In this document: piece after piece, positions 36,042 through 47,963 of the stretch | Position numbering within the stretch: position 1 is the stretch's first letter | Layout: every line of letters starts with the position of its first letter | Source of the DNA: Margaritispora aquatica | Taxonomy: Eukaryota; Ascomycota; Leotiomycetes; Helotiales; Discinellaceae | Direction: 5' to 3' | Assembly (NCBI GenBank): GCA_007644065.1 | Contig: VJWN01000009.1 | Span: 186,001-250,000, forward strand | Length of the DNA: 64,000 bases | Made by a program: the position numbers and the translations under genes | Notes under the pieces: model-generated | Databases searched by the model: none | Seen by the model: the letters and a program-made list of their open reading frames with translations, nothing else | What the model was told of the DNA's origin: nothing

Positions 36042-37333
36042 CTGAGAGTGTTCGCGAATTTTTTCAATGGAAAGAGAGGGGCATGAAACTCATGATGAGT
36101 AGTAAGCTGTGAAGTTGTGTGTGAGTTCTGAAGTCTATTCTTTTGATTGGCTAACTATGCTGAAATCTTTCGATAGCAATTCTCGGCGAAGGCAATGTCA
36201 AGATTTTCAGGCCCCATGATCTCAAAAGAAACAAAAACCACAAACGTAAAAGTTTTCATGGGATTCAATATCAGAAAATAAGGATTTCTAGCTTTCATAC
36301 AATGCTTGCTATATAATTTCGATAGAGACGAAAGTATTCGAGTGGTACATTCAGTAGACACCAGTATTGAAGAGTTGATTTTGAGGTCTAAGAATATGTA
36401 TGCGGGCTCTCTGCCGTATCGAAATCAAGTGTGGCTCTCATCGGGGATGAATAAGAGGATACCAAGAAGTGAATACGTTGTGTCGAAGGATGCCACCCAA
36501 CTGACCATTTGATTGCTTCTTATGTGAAAAGATTCCGCACATATAAAGCTCTGAATAAACTTGAAGATTGAGCCTCTCACTATCAGTACCAGATCTCGTA
36601 TCACTGATCAAACTTTCGTCAGAATAAGAAAGACATTTAGATATATGTACTTGATCTTGCCGTCCCACATTCGTGGCCTAAACTAGTAACCAGCCTGGAC
36701 AATTACAGACATAGGTATCCAGACATATCTCGCATAAATTACTGACTGCAAGTCATATTTTATCACTGCAAACGGCTAGCGAGTCTCGCAGGTGAAATTA
36801 GAGGCGTGGACAGTTGATGAATGCTGTTTTTGCGTTGATTAACACTCTTCTTGGTGGCGAGAACTTCAAAGATCTCTGTGTAGGAAGGGGTTTTTATGGA
36901 ATCCAGCGCTCTCGGATCCATATTTTTGAGCTCATTTTTGAATTAGTCTTCTATTTTGCCTGTGTTCTTGGGGAAAGGGGACGGACAGGTTGTTGAGCTG
37001 TAAGTTTAGTGAGGGGATCATGGAGAGTGGGAGTTGAGATATGGCCACCAGTTCATTCCCTTTCGTCTGTAGAGGGGACAGCCAATGAGAATTAGTAATA
37101 CCGTAAATCACAGATCATGTGTTGGATTTACTCACTGTGTATTTACGCTAGCCAATCTGTATTCATAAGGAAAAATGCACAGTTCAAGAGAAATTGTTTG
37201 AAATGTTCTTGTTTGTTATGTTCAGTAATTCTACACACTAAGTTTATACACATGATCATGAAAAGGATATCATCATCATTAATCGCTCCCTCTTCGCTCC
37301 CATTTTAAAACCATATGAGCTCAGATAAAGCAC
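36042..37333. other. Gene-free interval
   Basis: Short open frames on both strands (for example 36155-36361 and 36438-36668, minus) have no family features. No repeat or RNA gene is recognised. Confidence 0.4.
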
Positions 37334-38898
37334 CTAAGCGTGTCCAACAAGTCCAGTAACTGGAGCGTTGTCAGGGTTGGTGTTAGCACCATCGAATCCG
37401 AGCATGGTGTTCCAGGTATCAGCAGTAGTGACGTCCCGGGTGCCCAAAGCCAAGATAGCAGCTTGTGCCGCAACAGCTGCATCCTTAGCTGCTTGGTTGG
37501 CACCGCATGCGTTGGTCAATTGATCCTTGATTCTGTTGGTGATGACTGTAAAGGGTTAGTTTCGAAGTTCTATCTCTGTCTTGGGTGAGGAAACTTACTG
37601 TTTGGGTTCAAAGCCTCCTCTTGGCCCTTGTTGCAAAGAGGATCAATGGCCTGGAAGGTGAAAGCAGTGGTGGCACGTCCATCAAGACCAGCTTCAAACT
37701 TCATGGTAGGGACACACAATCCGAAGTCGAGACCTGCGATTGTAGAGGCAACGAAACCGTCGAATGTGCCTTGGACAGCGGACTTGACGGCTCCGAATCC
37801 AACTGCTGGGGAAGTGCAGAGAAGGGTTGATCCACCTCCTGTGCATGTTCCTGCAGCTGCTGTAGATACTGCTGCGGCTGCGGCAGTGGTAGACTAGATG
37901 TGTTGGTTAGCTTGATGTGTTTATTGATACGGAGAAATTTCGAGATTATCGAAGATTTTGGTGTTATGATATTATGTTGAAATAGGGAAACTTACGGCAA
38001 CAGCTTCGGTGGCAGCGGCATCAGTGGCAACGACCTCGACAGCCGAGCTGGTTGCGGCGACTGCGGCGGCAGAAGTAGCCTGTGAGAGTCAGTTTCTTCA
38101 AACTTGTAGGGAGATATTCTGTCAAGACAACTTACAGCTCGGGTAACAGTAACGAAAGTGGTTCCTCCACATTGAGATGCAGCAGCGCTGGTTTCAACGG
38201 CAGCAGTTGTCTCGACGGCGGCAGCAGTCTCAACAGCAGCAGCACTTGTGGCAACCTCAACAGCTGAAGATGCAACGGCACTTGAGGTATCAACAACGAC
38301 AGCTGTGGCGCCACCAAGAGCACTAGCATCTGCCTTAGTGCCATCAAGAGCAACGGCAGTGAAGTTCGAGAAGCCTTGGGCAACCATGACTTGAGCAACG
38401 CTCAAACCAGTAGCAGTGAAAGGAGTGACGATCGACTTGGCCGAGTTGGCATTCTCGATGTCCTGGCCTCCAACGGCGGGGTCAATCAAAGGCACAACAC
38501 CACGGAGAGCCTCAGTGGTGGGGAGGGTTGGATCGGAGCAGACGGATGGGATAGAGACGACAAAAGGGTTGAAGTTTTGCTCAGCGGCGACAAGGCCACG
38601 AGCTGCTGCAATTGCGCGATCACTTGTTCCCAGGGTGGCGACAATGCTATCAGCGTGGGTGAGTTCTACATTTGTTAGTTGAGTTTAGCGATATTGAAAT
38701 GGCAAACTTACTGCCACATGGGTTGGCAGCTGCCAAGAGGAATTGAATAGCTCCACCTGCAAGACCAGCGGCTTGTCCTGGTGAACCCAAGTCGGACAAA
38801 GCGCTGATAGCGGTAACAGCTCCATTTCCTTGCTCTTGACCGAAGCGAGCCTCAGCAAGAGCTGCAAAGAGAGCGATGAGAACAGTTTGAGTATACAT
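37334..38898 (-). CDS. Secreted Ala/Thr-rich surface protein
   Basis: 435-aa protein, minus-strand exons 38898-38712, 38665-38136, 38079-37996, 37893-37599 and 37545-37334. The start MYTQTVLIALFAALAEARFG is a signal peptide. The mature N-terminal domain includes GLAGGAIQFLLAAANPCG, ATLGTSDRAIAAARGL and SIPSVCSDPTLPTTEALRG. A low-complexity Ala/Val/Thr/Ser region (about residues 200-270) follows; two introns cut it into repeat-like blocks. The C-terminal cysteine-containing domain has CTGGGSTLLCTSPAVGFG, FGLCVPTMKFEAGLDGR, DPLCNKGQEEALNPN and TNACGANQAAKDAA. I see no GPI signal and cannot name a family with a known function. The design, two folded ends around a mucin-like hinge, suggests a cell-wall or secreted surface protein. 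Confidence 0.8.
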
Positions 38899-41122
38899 GT
38901 TGATGAGAGTTTGGGTGGTTGATGTTTGATCTTGAAACTTAAAAAGTGATGATTTATTGAAAAGCTTTAAAATTGGTGGACCGGCCGGATGCAAAAGAAT
39001 GAAGTAGTATAAAGACTGTAAAGAAGGTAACAAGTTCGCAGAACTGTAAAGAATGTGTAAAGCTCACAAGAAAAGAATGAAGATGGGATGAAGAAGGGAA
39101 ACTATCGAGGGCGTTGAGTTCATTATATAGGTATTGGCACTTACCCCAGTCCAAAGCCACGAACGAGATCAACTTCCTCCTCGCAGGCCTCGTCAGATGA
39201 GATCCAAGGATCTCATTCGCCAACGTCGCAGTTCATGCATCCTTTCATCTTCCCGCCGAGCCAAACATCAGACGACGCCTCTCATCTCATCGTCTGAGGA
39301 ACGAACACCAGGGGTCCCCTCGTACCACTACACTGAAATGTAGAGCATTAGACGAAGCTTTGTATGATCTCCGCCCACGAGGCCTGCGAAAAGTGCTGAG
39401 CCGCACGCAACTTTCAAACTCGAGACGTCTTCAATGCAGCCATCTGAAGCCAAGCGAGGGCTGGTGGCTGACAGGCCTCGGTCGTTTCGGATCCGTTCGA
39501 AGTGCTGATTGATGGAATTCAACGACTTCAGACGCCAGCTTCGCGAGATGAATCTTCTCAAACAAAACACTCTTTTGTGCTCGCGTCTGCTTTCCGTCAG
39601 AATAATGTGATCATCGACGGCGCATCAATTGTGATGATCTCGTCTCCTGCAATTGTTGGGATGACGAAGTCGTGAACAGGAATCCTGGTAGCTTCCCCTG
39701 TCCGCTCGGGGATCAGACAGAATTGCCTTCGTACCTCCGTATTATCTGCTTTAATTTGCGAAGCATCATCATCCATTGCCATCAATATTGAGAGAAGTCA
39801 TTCGTGGAGCTGTGAAGTGAGCATACGAATATCTGAGGTGAAAATAACCTTCTCGCATTAATCTAAAGATCATCGTCGCCAAGTTGTGTCTCAACGCTCT
39901 CATCGTCGACGATTAATTAATTTTCATCTCAGCAGGGCTGGTGATATTAACCTTGTCTCCAGATTCCAAAATGGGGTTGAATCTCGGTTCAGTGCCCCGA
40001 GAAGCGCAAGGGGCTCCGTGGTGGATCTCAGGGGCTTGTTTTAAGCGAGAGGGGCTTGTTCCGAACAAGACCTCCTTTGTTGACCCTTGAGGATGAAGGT
40101 CCAGATCATTTTATTTTCGGCACTCGGGACCGACAAGCTTTTTGATGCCTTTGTGTTCTACCAAGATCTTCCACAGTTCATCTTGCCTTTTCGGCGACGA
40201 TCATATAGGAGGTAGTTTCCTGTATCAGTTTGTTTTATAGTGAACCGTGTAGTCGATGATAATAGTCAGAGTATTGCCCAAATTTTCTCCTTTTTGTAGT
40301 AAAAGAGATGATTTGGTTGCTGCTTAGTATCCTCTTGATCCCAAATTGTTTCCCAGCTAGCTTGCTCTATTTTTGTGCTCACTTGAACGTCAATCCGCTT
40401 ATTAGATTCGTTCCTTAATTGACGCAAGGAATAAGCTTTAAATGCCAAGTATCCGTAGGTTATCTTCAAGTTATTGCCAATGAATTTATCTGCAAGGTGA
40501 ACAGTTAGTCAAACATTGCTGACCACCTTGTCGGATCCAAAATCCACCTCATCATCTGAGCAAACCACATTATGAACGCCGTGCTGTTTTATTATTGATA
40601 TCCATCTGTTATTCTTTGTTTGGATACTGTATTCTGAATTCTCAATATCTAGAATCATGACTGAACATCCCGTTCCATGTTATTGGCAAACAATCTCGAC
40701 ATGCAACTCCCTCATCTCCATAGCTATGGCGTCAAATTTAACAGTGGACGGCTGTTTTGACACATATTAGATAAATGGCACATAATCAATAAATAAAATT
40801 ACAACATCATTATTAGGTAGAATTTTTTTGTGATGCATAATCATGTAACATTTTATAAGCGAGGTACCTCAATTCAGTACCTACCAGGTAGTAAGTTGAT
40901 CACTTTCATGCTGCGCCTGCCAGGCATCACTGTGAATCTGAGGGTTTAAACTATCTTCCATTTCATTATTCATAGATATGATACATGTTATACAATAACA
41001 GGTAACGGCGCCGCAGCCGACAAATTCCTACAGTTCCCAATCTGATTCATATTGATCTTCTAGAACTGCTGTCCTCCTAACGGCACCCCCGTGCCCGTCA
41101 GAACTCTCCACCACCTATTCAA
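38899..41122. other. Gene-free interval with AGGGG-type words
   Basis: No gene is supported in about 2.2 kb. AGGGGCTTGTT occurs twice and AAGGGGCTCC once at about 40007-40060; AGGGG is the core of stress-response elements, but the distance to the nearest start (38898, minus) is over 1 kb. Short ORFs (39328-39570 minus, 39597-39785 minus) have no recognisable content. Confidence 0.35.
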
Positions 41123-42305
41123 TCAAATAGGATTCGTGATCGGTCCTCTTCGATTCTGCCACATGAAGATGATGTTCGTCCTCGCAGCCGCAAAAACCAT
41201 ATCCAACTCGGCGCGCGCGTGGTTGGGCCACTCAGCCGCCAAATTTGACGGCGGCCCATTCAACGCTCCCGTAGCCCCAATAGCGTTGTAATACGCATTA
41301 GACTCAGTCAGGCGGCCCAGGATGCCATTATATGTGTCGCAGAAAATGTCCCACACCTCGAGCCGGTTCAGGTACGTGAAGATCATGCCGATCTCACGGA
41401 GTACGAGGAACTGCTGGTCGTCGGACGTCATGGCGTTGTATTTGGCGGGCGAGATTGCCACGCTGCCACTGGAGAGTCGACCTTTGTTTCCGTTGGATTG
41501 GGCTAGGAAGACGGTCAGGCGGTCACGCTTCGTGTCGAGCCGAGCTCGTTCCTCATCGTGTCAGCGAAAGACGTGATTCCTGCGGCGGCCCAGTGCAAGT
41601 CCGCGGCTGTGATCCAGCTACCTACCCAAAGCAGTTCGTAATTGTGCTGGCGTGGAAGGGAAGCTAATTGTTAAAGAAGCGTGAGATGGTTTGGGACTCA
41701 AAGACATGCTCCATTTCATAGGTTTGGTGGAATTGAGTGTGTGCCGGTGTATTGGTCCTTGGGTTGTAAAGATCTGGTCGTATGTCGCTGCATGCTGTAC
41801 ATCCCAGTCTTGGCAGTCGGTTGTTGGATTGTGGTAGTATCGTGCAACGCCAACAGCCAAAGTGTCAGCATCCCAGTTCTTGGTTGCAGAGGAAGCGAGT
41901 TGATAATTTGGGAATTGCGGGTAGGATTTCAACTTGACAACGACATCACAGATGGTTGCACTTTTCTTCCAGATCCAACGCCGCCTCCTACTCTTTTATC
42001 GAGAATGAACGAGCGGTCTTCGATGTTTGAGCTCTCGGAGGCATTGTGACTTTCGTCAACATCTACCAATGTGCCAGAAGAAGCCGCACCCTGATATCCG
42101 ATTTTGCAAGAGACTCGGAAAGCGGATCAGGAGCTACGTATTCTTTCGCTTGACTCCCTGAGAGCTCGCCGGTAATGTCCATCATACCTCGCTTGCTAAT
42201 TGCGCCGATGCCGGGATCGGTAGGGAAAAGGAATTGATCCAAATAGGTCATCTCCGAGTGCTTCATCACCAGTAAATGGGTCAGGAGGGAGCCATGCACA
42301 TCCAC
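41123..42305 (-). pseudogene. GH18-type chitinase (subgroup C-like) relic, C-terminal part
   Basis: Three minus-strand fragments in different frames resemble the C-terminal half of large fungal chitinases that often carry LysM modules. The fragment at 41618-41932 has YPQFPNYQLASSATKNW and ARYYHNPTTDCQDWDV. A frame change then leads to an EHVFESQ-like stretch ending at a stop near 41665. The fragment at 41123-41461 has LREIGMIFTYLNRLEVWDIF and NLAAEWPNHARAELDM. The fragment at 42063-42305 is less clear. Frame changes and stops separate them, and no GH18 catalytic motif (DxxDxDxE) is visible, so this is a decayed, incomplete copy. Family assignment rests on my recall of the C-terminal pattern and needs a profile search. 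Confidence 0.5.
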
Positions 42306-42322
42306 AACATGTCGTTCGGATA

Positions 42323-42715
42323 GTGGAACTGTACTCGAAACAAGACTCAGGTATCCCGGCAGCCTGCTTCAAGTACGTCCTCCAAAGCCCAAATGTATAC
42401 TGCTACGACATGGCAGCTACGGCATCCATTACGCTGGCGCAGCTCTACTACTGGAGCCCAGCTCTCAACGGCGATTGCTCAGGTCTCTGGGGTGGATATG
42501 CGTATTGCGTTGGCATCACGCCGCCAGGACCCGTGCAAGCGGGTATAGTAGCCACGTGCGAGAAATACGTGCTGCAGAGCGCCGGTGTGTATTGCTATGA
42601 TATGGCTGCGGCGGCGCGCGTGGCTCTCGCGGATCTGTATACGTGGAATCCGGCGCTGAATGGCGACTGCAGTGGGTTGTGGGCTGGGTATGCTTATTGT
42701 GTTGCTGCGATGTAA
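42323..42715 (+). pseudogene. Two-LysM chitin-binding protein, 5'-truncated
   Basis: The frame encodes two similar modules of about 50 residues: CFKYVLQSPNVYCYDMAATA ... LYYWSPALNGDCSGLW ... YAYCV, and CEKYVLQSAGVYCYDMAAAA ... LYTWNPALNGDCSGLW ... YAYCV. Cys spacing and the WNPALNGDCSGLW signature are those of fungal LysM domains, which bind chitin oligomers. The open frame has no ATG before the first module (it begins at a GTG) and no signal peptide, so either an upstream exon is missing from my model or the gene is truncated. It lies head to head with the chitinase relic; such pairs are common in fungi. Confidence 0.7.
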
Positions 42716-43033
42716 GCGAGGTTTGGTTTTAATTGAGACGGGTGTAAATTGTGTTATTTGAGAGTTTCTCTGAATCTATTTGAAGCTGAATTTGGTAAAT
42801 TCCTCTTCTAAGAGTGACATTGAACTAGTGTAATGGGGCTCATGCTTTTGAGAAATGATTTTATGGCCCAGAAAGTCACTTTCTACTTGACAAAATAGTC
42901 CGACTATACCTTAAGGGAGTGAGCTTTTGCATGTATCTGACATTAATTCTTCACGATCTCTTAGAAATAATGATGTCCATTTTTTCGTCATCTTTGAAGG
43001 AAAAATTTGCTTGAAATTCGTGTCTTGTCTCTA

Positions 43034-44073
43034 TCAGGCATCTAATGTCAGATAAGGGTTATCAATCACCTTCAGATACTCACACGGCGAGTTGTCGAAA
43101 TCAACAAAGTCTCCGTCCTCGCCGCACTTAAAGCCTCTCTGCTTCAAAAACTCCTTCAACTCATCCACAGCCGCCATACTAGAAGCGTACTCACCCCTCC
43201 AGCACTTTCTCACCACCACGCCCAAAATCTCCGCCCCAAGCACAGGGAACTCCTTAGCGGCCACTCTTCTCCTCTTCTCCTCTTCCACTTCATTTGGCCC
43301 ACCCTCAAAGCCCTCCAACACAGCCAAGGCTCCTCTCCCTGTCATGAGCCCATACACCCACGACGCCCAATCAAACAGATCCGTCTGAAAACTCACAAAT
43401 CGCTCTTCAAGCCTGACATCAGTCATCTGATTTCCCGTAGTGGGGCAATAGTGCCCTATATGCGCGCCCCAGAGACCGAGCAGCGAGAGCGAGAGATCGG
43501 GTCCCAGCCAGAGCGTCTCGGAGCAGAACTCGTAGTGCACGACGTCACGCGAGTGGAGGTACTGTAGCGCGGAGAGCGTGTTGAATGCCCAGCGGTAGAT
43601 GAGCGCGAGGGGTAGATGGTTGTTGGTGAAGGTGGGGTGCGAGTCTAGTACGAAAGTTAGAGGGCCAAGAGAGGATTTTGACAGAAGATAACCATAGGGA
43701 TCACGGCCTTTGAATCTGTGTTCTGGGTTAGCCCGAGTTCTATCCTCGCCTTCTGAAAATCTGAGATAAGCGAGAAGTACTCAAGTAATCTAGGATGACT
43801 GCCTCGCAAGTGCTCATACACGCCCGCAGCCCACTGGATCCCATCCCAGTCCTCCGAGTCCTTGAAGCTGCCATCTATCTCTTCGCCCTCGTCATCGCGC
43901 AGTGTCGTCGTGTAGCTTACTGGAAAGACAAGATACGTGCTATTGTCTTTATATGAAGGTGCTACCATGTATTTGTCGAACATGCAAGTGAATATCTTGC
44001 TGCCTGGATTCTGGGAAGCTGTTGGGGGGACCTGCAATCGGTAGAAGGCGTCTGCAGCGTTCGTGTTGGCCAT
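43034..44073 (-). CDS. Kinase-like protein, probable pseudokinase
   Basis: 332-aa protein, minus-strand exons 44073-43781 and 43739-43034, with a 41-nt intron chosen because it alone keeps the frame open into DPYGYLLSKSSLGPLTFVL. The N-terminal part holds SWDWDGIQWAAGVYEHLRGSHP-like sequence corresponding to the end of the kinase N-lobe. The C-lobe region reads YRWAFNTLSALQYLHSRDVVHYEFCSETLWLGPDLSLSLLGLWGA, given here in pieces: ALQYLHSRDVVH, YEFCSETLW and LSLLGLWGA. At the place of the catalytic HRDxKxxN loop it has VHYEFCSETL, and at DFG it has LLGLWG, so phosphotransfer residues are absent. It resembles degenerate kinases expanded in plant-associated ascomycetes. Function unknown. Confidence 0.55.
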
Positions 44074-45261
44074 GTTTTCCGATTTATCTCACACTCACGC
44101 GCACTGTAATCAATTTGATATGGTGGGTTTGAACGAAGGGTGTCGTGTTACTTCTTGTTGAGGATGCTTTTTGTTTGCGAAGGAAACTTGGAAATCAAAA
44201 CATGACATGCCCGTAATGACGATCTCGCTTAATCGTGTTGTCATGTGACAGCCTTTGAAAATCGTGTACCGGTGTCAGACCAAGGTCATCAATTCGTGCG
44301 TTCATTCCGATTTTAAATAGTAAAGAGAGTGATTACCAGATGAGACTGTGTGAATCAGCCAAGAGATGACAAAACTGCCACCAACTAATTCTAATATTCA
44401 ATTGCCGGAGTGCTGCTTAATCTCCTGTCCAAAATTCTCGGAAGAGGGCTCACTCGAAATAGCAATCTGCTAATTTCATAGTATAATAAGTAGGTCATTC
44501 TTCAACTTATCGATTATAGTGCTCCCATATATTCTTGCGCATCGAGGTACTCCAAGCCAACTTCGGTTATGTTAGCCGAGCCCCTTACCATCTCGCAAAA
44601 CACACAGGTACAAATACAGCTGCTCTTCTACGCCAGGAGCAAATTTTATCTGCCAGGTTACGCAGCAATTCGTAATAGATGTGGATTTTAATTGAGAAAC
44701 ATCATTATGATACTCGGTTGAGGACTTTCCGATGCTCAATCGTGAGTGGCGCTCTTGGATGATGTCGTGCAGATCCCCGCACGATCCCTGTTCCCCAGAA
44801 CTTCCCCGTATAAGACGTCAAGACCCCGCCTACCTGGCTACATTTACACTGCCGGTATGAATGCTCGCTTAAGATGGACTTTTCTCCCACGAATGTGCAT
44901 CATTCGACTTTTCGTGTAAGGCATCGGTTCGGATAAAGTTCAACGGGCCCTGAGTGGTGCGGCTCGGTTTTTAATTAACCTCCTCTGCAACAAGGTCTAT
45001 TTCAACCTTATATGCGCCATGTGATAGGGAGATGTGGAGGCAGGTGGAGGTACTTCGAGGTATTTACGTGTATCTAGCCTATTGAGTTTGGTGTAGCTAG
45101 GTGAGCTATGCTCGATTGGTGGGTAAACATTCTCTCCCAGGGATTGTGGAAGTAGAGAGTACATGTTAAAAGAAATCAATCCCGTCTACCACATAGACAA
45201 CCAGTTCTTTCATCGTTCTCTTTGATTCGCAGCGACGGGCTCAGTCGATTCTTCTGCAACG
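44074..45261. other. Gene-free upstream interval of second GH127-like gene
   Basis: No coding frame with recognisable content. It separates the divergent kinase-like gene and the GH127/GH146-like gene and presumably holds both promoters; I see no clear operator repeat like those of the 7-21 kb cluster. Confidence 0.4.
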
Positions 45262-47195
45262 ATGCTCACAACTCAATGGCGGACAGCACTTTCTGTGCTC
45301 TCGATCATCGCTTCCACATTCACAGGAGCCAGTGCCCAAATCTCACCACCCATAGCAACTGATATCGGAGTTGTTGCCCACCCATTCGACATCAGCCAAG
45401 TAGTACTCAACTCTGGCCGTCTAAAAGAGAACGAAGCACGAACGCTCGCCTACCTCAAGTTCGTCGACCCAGAGCGCATGCTCTATGTCTTCCGAAGCAA
45501 CCACGGCCTCTCAACTAATGGTGCAACCGCCAATGGCGGCTGGGATGCACCCACATTCCCCTTCCGCTCCCACTTCCAAGGCCATATGCTGAGTGCCTGG
45601 GCGCAGTGCTACGCTGCGTACAAAGACACCACGTGCCGAGACCGAGCCGTTGCTTTTGTAGCTGAGCTCCTCAAGTGCCAGGCCAACAATGCTGCTGTTG
45701 GGTTTAGCACTGGCTATCTGTCTGGCTTTCCCGAGTCTGATTTTGTCAAGCTTGAGGCAGGGACGTTGACGAATGGCAATGTGCCATACTATGTCATCCA
45801 CAAGACGATGCAGGGTCTTTTGGATGTCTGGCGAAGAATTGGAGATGCAAATGCGCAGAAAGTGCTGCTTGCATTGGCAAGCTGGGTAGATGTACGCACG
45901 AGTGCGCTGACGTATGCGAAGATGCAAGCTATGCTTGAGACTGAGTTCGGAGGCATGAATGATATTTTTATTGAAATATATCGCCAGACCAACGATGCCA
46001 AATGGATCACTACAGCTCGGAGGTTTGACCATACTGCTGTTTTTACTCCATTGAAGAACAACATTGACAGCTTGAATGGCTTACACGCAAGTGAGTAGTC
46101 TAATTCTCCAGCCAAATTCCAATGTTAACTTGATGGCTAGACACACAAGTACCAAAATGGGTCGGTGCCATCCACGAGTACATGGCAACAGGGAACACCA
46201 CCTACTACTGGGTCGGCAAATACGCCTACGACCTAACAGTGAATGGCCACACCTACTCAATCGGAGGCAACAGCCAAGCTGAGCACTTCCACGGCTTCAA
46301 TAGTATCGCCGGCTGGCTCACAAGCGATACATGCGAGCACTGCAATTCGTACAACATGCTCAAGCTCAACAAGCAGCTCTGGTCAACTGGTGGCGGTAAC
46401 ACACCAGGGTATTTCGACTTCTACGAACGCACACTCTATAACCATCTCCTCGGCGCACAGAACCGTTTCCACTCCCACGGTCCCATCACATACTTCACTC
46501 CCCTAGTGGCAGGTGGACACCGTGGTAGCCCCCCAGGCTGGGACCCAAACCCAAGTCCGGATGGATATAGCACTGATTACGACTCCTTCTGGTGCTGTCA
46601 AGGCACAGGACTTGAGCAAAATACCAAGCTCATGGACGGAATCTATGCGTACGACGATTCGTCACTGTACGTGAACCTATTCATCCCATCTAAACTCACA
46701 TGGACGCAAAAAGGCATGACGGTCACACAAACAACCAAATTCCCTGTCGAGAACACGGCGACCATTACGGTCAACGGTCCCGCGACGTTCAACATGAAAA
46801 TTCGCATCCCAAGCTGGTGTACTGGCGCAACGGCTGTGCTGAATGGCGTGCAGACTTTCACGAGTGGGGCTGAGACATATGTCACGATTTCGAGGGCGTG
46901 GGTCAAGGGCGATGTGGTCAAGGTTACGTTGCCAATGAAATTAAGACTGGTGACAGCGAATGACGACAGTACTCTGGCATCTGTGGTATATGGACCAATT
47001 GTGCTGGCTGGTAACTATGGCAGCACGACTTTGTCAGCCGCACCAACGTTGAATTTGGCGACTCTTGTTAAGACAGCTGGAACACTCAATTTTACGGCTA
47101 CTGCCAGTGGGTCAACTGTTAAGCTGGCACCGTTTTATGATGCTCAGGGCTTCAACTACGTTGTTTATTGGAAGTACTCTGGTGCATTGCCATAG
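45262..47195 (+). CDS. Secreted GH127/GH146-like beta-L-arabinofuranosidase
   Basis: 627-aa secreted enzyme, exons 45262-46090 and 46141-47195; splicing restores GLHANTQVPKWVGA, a family signature. Signal peptide MLTTQWRTALSVLSIIASTF ends near GASA. Motifs in order are LDISQVVL-like start (FDISQVVLNSG), NGGWDAPTFPFRSHFQGHML, EFGGMNDIF, SDTCEHCNSYNMLKL and DSFWCCQGTGLEQNTKL. E342, C344, C428 and C429 match the Glu/Cys set of HypBA1-type enzymes. The C-terminal domains carry LYVNLFIPSKLTW and FNMKIRIPSWCTGA. The ETCNSYNMLKL-like and FWCCxGTG forms are closer to GH146 than the GH127-like protein at 21 kb, so the two are not recent duplicates. The substrate would be beta-L-arabinofuranosides of plant cell walls or glycoproteins (inference). 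Confidence 0.92.
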
Positions 47196-47711
47196 TAGCA
47201 AGCGAGGTAGTGGCGTTGTTTGCTAGCTGACCAGGGGTCCGTGGAGGTTCTAGCTATGACTCAAGACAAAAGACAGCAAGTACTAAATGAAGTTGGCATT
47301 TGTGCTCTCAGAGACTTAGACTAAGTCGATATTCGAATTGAACCCGCCCCTGAAAGCTGCTCTGTGATGTATAGAAAATTGGCATTGTGCAAGAGCCGTT
47401 TTCTTTAGGCTCGGCCAATCATCAACACAGGGAATACCACGTAGTCAGTCTTGATAGCTATAGAAAACACAAAAGACCGAGGTCGTAATCCTCATGCAAT
47501 AATTGTTGATACAGTTATACTGATAAAGCAAAGAAGCTACATGTACATTTTCCTCGCGCAAAACCAACCCAGACCTCGGTTGTCTACCATCCCAATCCAT
47601 CAGCATCGGGTGACTTCCAACCGCTCGCTAACATTTCTTACTCACCTTCTCTCTCCTCTCTATTCTTTCATTTTCTGTCTTCAAATCCTCCCCCTCTGCT
47701 TTCTCCCTCTC

Positions 47712-47963
47712 TTACTTCGCCTTCTCCTTTCCCTCCTTTCTACTCCGCTCCTGCTTTACAATTCTTGCCTGGCGAGGATTAGTCGTATCGCCTGTACCAC
47801 TGCTATCATAACTTGTGACGATTGTTCTCGCTGGCTTACGTCCGCGAGCTTGGCAGAGGGCGCAATCGTCATTGCCCGGTTTTTCATCAGTGAAGCCTTT
47901 GCCTCTGCATCTGGGGCATTCGAATAGACAGTTCCATTGGCTACGGTCATGATTGCGGTTCAT
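47712..47963 (-). CDS. Small protein with DnaJ-type zinc-finger-like motifs (candidate)
   Basis: An 83-codon ORF starts MNRNHDRSQWNCLFECPRCR. It carries CPRCRGKGF and, 16 residues later, CALCQARGRKPART, two C-x2-C pairs resembling the C-x2-C-x-G-x-G units of DnaJ zinc fingers. The C-terminus is basic and lysine-rich (RIVKQERSRKEGKEKAK). No signal or membrane segment. The motif density is unlikely by chance, but there is no further support for expression, and an overlapping plus-strand frame is also open. Confidence 0.4.
   Translation of the reverse strand: MNRNHDRSQWNCLFECPRCRGKGFTDEKPGNDDCALCQARGRKPARTIVTSYDSSGTGDTTNPRQARIVKQERSRKEGKEKAK

Noticed and set aside
39960..40065. AGGGG words as stress elements for the secreted Ala-rich protein
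   Set aside because: They lie over 1 kb from its start, and three short words are weak evidence.
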